Below are positions 6,251 to 8,826 of a stretch of 8,826 nt of DNA, in pieces. The position numbers were made by a program, and so were the translations under genes. How positions within the stretch are numbered: the stretch's first letter is position 1; every line of letters begins with the position of its first letter. The notes under the pieces were generated by a model, which was not told where the DNA came from, ran no database searches, and worked only from the letters and a program-made list of their open reading frames with translations. Source of the stretch: GCA-003244245 sp035714625 (lineage in GTDB: Bacteria > Actinomycetota > Actinomycetes > Mycobacteriales > Pseudonocardiaceae); assembly GCA_035714625.1 (NCBI GenBank), contig DASTLT010000090.1, positions 1 to 8,826 of the forward strand. The letters run 5' to 3'.

Positions 6251-6613
6251 GTGGCCATGGCACAGGTCATGTCGGGCATGCCGGATGTGTGGCGCAGGGT
6301 CCTCGCCGAACATGTCCCGGATCAGGGCGGGCGCTGCCAAGCCTGTCGCGACGAGGGGGGTGCCTCCGCCTCGTGGCCGTGTCTCACCCGCCAGATCGCC
6401 GAGCAGGCGAAACGCATCCACGACGAACCACAACCCGCGTTTCCACCACTGCGCTCCGTCGAGTGGTCTCCCGAGCCTCCGCCGCCGAGTTCTCCCGAAC
6501 CTCCCCCACTGCCCTCTTTGGCGCCTCCCCCGCTGCACGCTCTGCAGCCACCCCCACTGCGCCCGCTGGGTCCGTCCCCGCTGCGTTCCCATGGGCGGCA
6601 CGCCGCGCCGTGA
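6251..6613 (+). CDS. Small Cys-containing protein with proline-rich repeat tail
   Basis: The protein has 120 residues and begins at GTG 6251, which follows a strong GAGGGAGG (6235-6242) at 8 bases; this decides against the in-frame ATG at 6257. The N-terminal 60 residues look like a compact domain: MPDVWRRVLAEHVPD, then CQAC (C29, C32), RDEGGASASWPC (C44) and TRQIAEQAKRIH. The three cysteines suggest metal binding or redox chemistry, but no named family is claimed. I recall similar short hypothetical proteins in Pseudonocardiaceae. The C-terminal half is five degenerate 8-residue periods of PPPL type (residues 76-115), probably disordered. The gene lies between two minus-strand transcription units: divergent from mshB, and convergent with the sucrase/ferredoxin-like gene 29 bases away. 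The opposite strand also has open frames here, but without comparable start signals. Confidence 0.7.
   Translation: MAMAQVMSGMPDVWRRVLAEHVPDQGGRCQACRDEGGASASWPCLTRQIAEQAKRIHDEPQPAFPPLRSVEWSPEPPPPSSPEPPPLPSLAPPPLHALQPPPLRPLGPSPLRSHGRHAAP
6476..6595 (+). repeat. Degenerate 24-base tandem repeat encoding PPPL-type octapeptides
   Basis: Five consecutive 24-base periods begin at 6476, 6500, 6524, 6548 and 6572. They encode PPPPSSPE, PPPLPSLA, PPPLHALQ, PPPLRPLG and PSPLRSHG. Units 2 to 5 share a CCnnCCCCnCTGC-like core. The period is an exact multiple of three, so the reading frame of the small Cys protein is kept. Confidence 0.75.
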
Positions 6614-6642
6614 CCCGGCCGCTGGGCGGTTGTCGAACCCTG

Positions 6643-7518
6643 TCACCCACTCACGAGCTCGAAGAGCCGCACCGCGCCGGGGTGGGTGGCGGTACAGGTC
6701 AGCGGGTCCGCGGTGGGTTGCATCCGGGCCCGGACGACGACGGTCACGAAGCCGGCGGGCTCGGCGGCCAGCCGCACCGTCCACTGGTCCGGGCCGGTCG
6801 GCTCGCAGCACACCGGCGGGTAGGAGTCCACCCCGGTCTCCCCGGTGGCGGTACGGAGGAAGTGCTGGGCGGCCTGCACCGGGGCGGGTAGCGCGGAACG
6901 GCCCCGCAGCCACTCCACCGACAACCGCCGCTGGTCGTAGCCCCGGACGATCTCACTGGCCGCCGCGGCCGAGACATGGCCGTGGTAGAGCCCGTGCGGC
7001 AACAGCACCAGGTTGGCCGCGAACCGGTCACCGCCGACGTGACTGCACTCCCAGGTGCGCTGCGGGTGCTCGGCGGCCAGCGCGGCAGCCACCGGCCTGC
7101 CGCGCAGCGCGCAGCACACATCGTGCTTGCCGTGCGTGCAGACCAGGTAGACCGGCTGGTCCGAGCACTCCCCGGCAACCGGCGGGTCGCGCAGCACGTC
7201 GAGCACCTCGGCGTTGTCGGTGAGACTGCCCCAGCGCAGTTGCTCGCGGCCTGGCCGGGAATCGGCCCAGCACCACCGGCGGCGTGGCCCGGCCCGGCGG
7301 GCCGGCTCCGGGCGCCGGATCAGCAGCACCCGGCTGCCAGCCCGTCCGGCCCAGCGAGCCAAGGCGCGGGCCACCTCGGCTTCCAGCCCGGATCCGGTGA
7401 GGATGTGTCGCCCCCACGGCCCGGGATGCTCCAGCAGCAGCCACTGCTGCGCCGGCGGCGCGCTGGCGTACCCGGGGTCCCCGCGCTGCTGCGCGGCCTC
7501 CGAGCAGCGCCAGCTCAC
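6643..7518 (-). CDS. Sucrase/ferredoxin-like thioredoxin-fold [2Fe-2S] protein
   Basis: The 291-residue protein belongs to the sucrase/ferredoxin-like family (Suc_Fer-like, related to yeast Apd1 and Aim32), which carry a [2Fe-2S] cluster on a thioredoxin-like fold. Visible motifs are WRCSEAA (3-9), WLLLEHPGPWGRH (26-38), VCTHGKHDVCC (126-136) and ECSHVGGDRFAANLVLLPHGLYHG (157-180). C127 and C136 are separated by 8 residues, as in the CX8C ligand motif; H160 opens an HXGGX motif whose last position is D164 instead of the second histidine described for Apd1. A C-terminal part from about 195 adds a beta-rich region. The start is GTG 7516-7518, which overlaps the stop of the upstream dioxygenase gene as GTGA; the frame is open further upstream but only inside that gene. 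The likely role is electron transfer or redox sensing in the cytosol, with unknown partner. The eukaryotic name 'sucrase' is historical and does not imply sugar hydrolysis. Confidence 0.85.
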   Translation of the reverse strand: MSWRCSEAAQQRGDPGYASAPPAQQWLLLEHPGPWGRHILTGSGLEAEVARALARWAGRAGSRVLLIRRPEPARRAGPRRRWCWADSRPGREQLRWGSLTDNAEVLDVLRDPPVAGECSDQPVYLVCTHGKHDVCCALRGRPVAAALAAEHPQRTWECSHVGGDRFAANLVLLPHGLYHGHVSAAAASEIVRGYDQRRLSVEWLRGRSALPAPVQAAQHFLRTATGETGVDSYPPVCCEPTGPDQWTVRLAAEPAGFVTVVVRARMQPTADPLTCTATHPGAVRLFELVSG

Positions 7519-8795
7519 GTCGTCGTCGCCGGGACGAGGACACCCTCCCGCAACAGCCGGCGGACCAGCACCAGCCGGTCGGCATCGGCCAGTCCGGGTA
7601 GCCTCCCCACCACCACCTCGCCACCGCCGAGCAGTGCCTCCAGCGCCGGGCGGGTGCCCGGCGGCAGCGTGATGGTCCGGTCGGGCAGTTCCAGCACAAG
7701 CTGATCCTGGCCGGTGCGCAGCACGCACCGCAGGCCACCCCGGCACCGAACCACCTGCTCGGGCCGCACCGCCGTGGCGAACGAGGCCTGCGCGATCGGC
7801 CCGAGGGGCTCGGGCCGGCAGCCCGCCCAGACCCGCTGCCGGACCCAGCGGGCGACGTCGGCGGCCGGCACCTCGCGCAACGCGGCGCAGAGCTGGTCGA
7901 CCACCGTGCGCAGGTGCGGGGCGAGCTGGGCGGGATCGGCGACGTCCAGGCCCATCGGGAGCGCCGCGCGCAGCTCGGCCCGCTCGGCCAGCAGCGCACC
8001 CAGCGCCTCCACCAGGGCGAACCGGGTGACGGTGTGCACCCCGACGGTCAGGTGCGCGGTGATGGCGGGCAGCGAGGTGGCTGCGTGCAGGTAACCCCGG
8101 GGCAGGTAGAGGGCGTCCCCGGGCTCGAGCACGGTGTCCAGCACCGGCTCATGCTGCACCGCGGCGTGGGCGACCGCGGCGGCGTGCTGCTGCCACGGCT
8201 GGTCGCGCAGCGGGTCGGGGTGCACGGGGGGGTGCACCGTCCAGTGCTTGCGTCCGGCAAGTTGCAACACGAAGACGTCATGCACGTCGTAGTGTGCGGC
8301 GAAGCCCCGCGAAGACGGCGCGGTGAGGTAGGCGTTGGCCTGCACCGGGTGCCCCAACTCGATGGCCAGGCGGCCGACAAAGTCGATCACTGGCGGCCAG
8401 TTTCGGTGCAGCGCCTGCAGCACGATGGTGGCTCCCCCGGCGAACAGCTCGGCCACCCGGTCGTCGCGCACCTGGTCGGCGATCTCGGCGCCCGCTCCGC
8501 CGGAGCCGGTGAACTGGCCGGACCCGAGCACCTCACCATCCCTGACGATCCGCACGAACGGGGTACGCAGCCCGCGACGGGAGAGCAGTTCGTCCGCCGC
8601 CTGCAGGTCCAGCAGGTCGTCGAACGCCCCGGGCAACTGGGCCCGCCGGGACAGCAACGGCACCCGTCCCCAGTGCTGCGCGGCGAAGCTACCCGAATCG
8701 ATCCCGATGCAGCGCCCGAGCGCTGAGGTGGTGGCCGGCGGGCTGGGGCCTGGGGAGCCCGGGACGGGCTCCCCAGTCAAGGCGCTCGTCGCCAC
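7515..8795 (-). CDS. JmjC/cupin_4 Fe(II)/2-oxoglutarate dioxygenase (ribosomal-oxygenase-like)
   Basis: The 426-residue protein matches the cupin_4/JmjC family that includes the ribosomal oxygenases (bacterial YcfD/RoxA, human MINA53/NO66), which hydroxylate a ribosomal-protein side chain using Fe(II), O2 and 2-oxoglutarate. The iron triad is H168 and D170 in AAHYDVHDVFVLQLAG plus H237 in LPRGYLHAA; K184 in GRKHWTV is at the position typical of co-substrate binding. After the double-stranded beta-helix core (about 120-255) come a helical dimerisation-like region and a C-terminal winged-helix-like part (to 426). The GTG at 8793-8795 is the outermost start, bounded by an in-frame TGA at 8802-8804; its ribosome-binding site is weak. 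Residues 1-26 are Pro/Gly/Ser-rich and lie over a strong hairpin. The downstream Fe-S gene overlaps its stop by GTGA. The ribosomal substrate is inferred from the family; other protein targets are possible. Confidence 0.87.
   Translation of the reverse strand: MATSALTGEPVPGSPGPSPPATTSALGRCIGIDSGSFAAQHWGRVPLLSRRAQLPGAFDDLLDLQAADELLSRRGLRTPFVRIVRDGEVLGSGQFTGSGGAGAEIADQVRDDRVAELFAGGATIVLQALHRNWPPVIDFVGRLAIELGHPVQANAYLTAPSSRGFAAHYDVHDVFVLQLAGRKHWTVHPPVHPDPLRDQPWQQHAAAVAHAAVQHEPVLDTVLEPGDALYLPRGYLHAATSLPAITAHLTVGVHTVTRFALVEALGALLAERAELRAALPMGLDVADPAQLAPHLRTVVDQLCAALREVPAADVARWVRQRVWAGCRPEPLGPIAQASFATAVRPEQVVRCRGGLRCVLRTGQDQLVLELPDRTITLPPGTRPALEALLGGGEVVVGRLPGLADADRLVLVRRLLREGVLVPATTT
8750..8776. 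repeat. Perfect 11-base inverted repeat at the 5' end of the dioxygenase gene
   Basis: CTGGGGAGCCC (8750-8760) and GGGCTCCCCAG (8766-8776) are exact reverse complements around a 5-base loop. In the minus-strand mRNA the stem starts about 17 bases after the GTG start, so it could hinder initiation or early elongation. It could also act as a terminator-like structure for transcription arriving on either strand, though no U-tract follows. Confidence 0.6.
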
Positions 8796-8826
8796 CTCAG
8801 CTCACGCTACCGTCCGCGCCGCCCTC

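Noticed and set aside
6050..6913. N-terminal extension of mshB to a 585-residue protein
   Set aside because: The extension is low-complexity Arg/Gly-rich sequence, overlaps the better-supported plus-strand small gene, and mshB has normal family length from 6043 or 6049.
7519..7746. N-terminal extension of the sucrase/ferredoxin-like protein to 367 residues
   Set aside because: The extra part lies entirely within the dioxygenase gene in another frame and is not protein-like; the GTG overlapping the upstream stop gives the normal start.
7914..8726. 270-residue plus-strand frame opposite the dioxygenase gene
   Set aside because: Gly/Gln/Arg/Val-rich antisense shadow of a gene with a complete HxD...H iron site.

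Overview
The window comes from a high-GC actinobacterium. Most of it has strong G/C bias at third codon positions and many GTG starts. It carries mshB, the deacetylase of mycothiol biosynthesis, and mycothiol is an actinobacterial thiol. The small Cys/Pro protein and the sucrase/ferredoxin-like protein are of kinds I associate with Pseudonocardiaceae and relatives, but that narrower placement is recollection, not proof.

Layout, left to right. (1) The C-terminal end of an unrecognised plus-strand gene (1-161), followed by a stem-loop. (2) A low-GC two-gene minus-strand module (384-2267, or to 2303): an AAA_21/RecF-like ATPase and, 3 bases downstream, a small TOPRIM-like protein. Single 60-base lines here fall to about 38-47% G+C, against about 78% in a line of the neighbouring xth gene, and both genes contain TTA codons. 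This looks like a horizontally acquired cassette and is the best candidate for an under-described (possibly anti-phage) system. (3) An exodeoxyribonuclease III gene (xth, minus), immediately upstream of the cassette on the same strand. (4) Divergent from xth, a plus-strand gene for a protein made of two tandem protoglobin-like domains with no output domain. (5) A minus-strand pair, mshB then a CoA-pyrophosphatase-type NUDIX hydrolase, overlapping by ATGA. (6) A small plus-strand Cys-containing protein with a proline-rich 8-residue repeat tail. (7) A minus-strand pair, a JmjC/cupin_4 (ribosomal-oxygenase-like) dioxygenase then a sucrase/ferredoxin-like thioredoxin-fold [2Fe-2S] protein, overlapping by GTGA.

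Apart from the cassette, several genes share a theme of redox and nucleotide or DNA maintenance: mycothiol synthesis, CoA-nucleotide turnover, AP-site repair, haem-based gas sensing or binding, Fe-S and 2-oxoglutarate/Fe(II) chemistry. No tRNA, rRNA, CRISPR array, transposase or integrase was recognised. Intergenic stretches are all under 300 bases.
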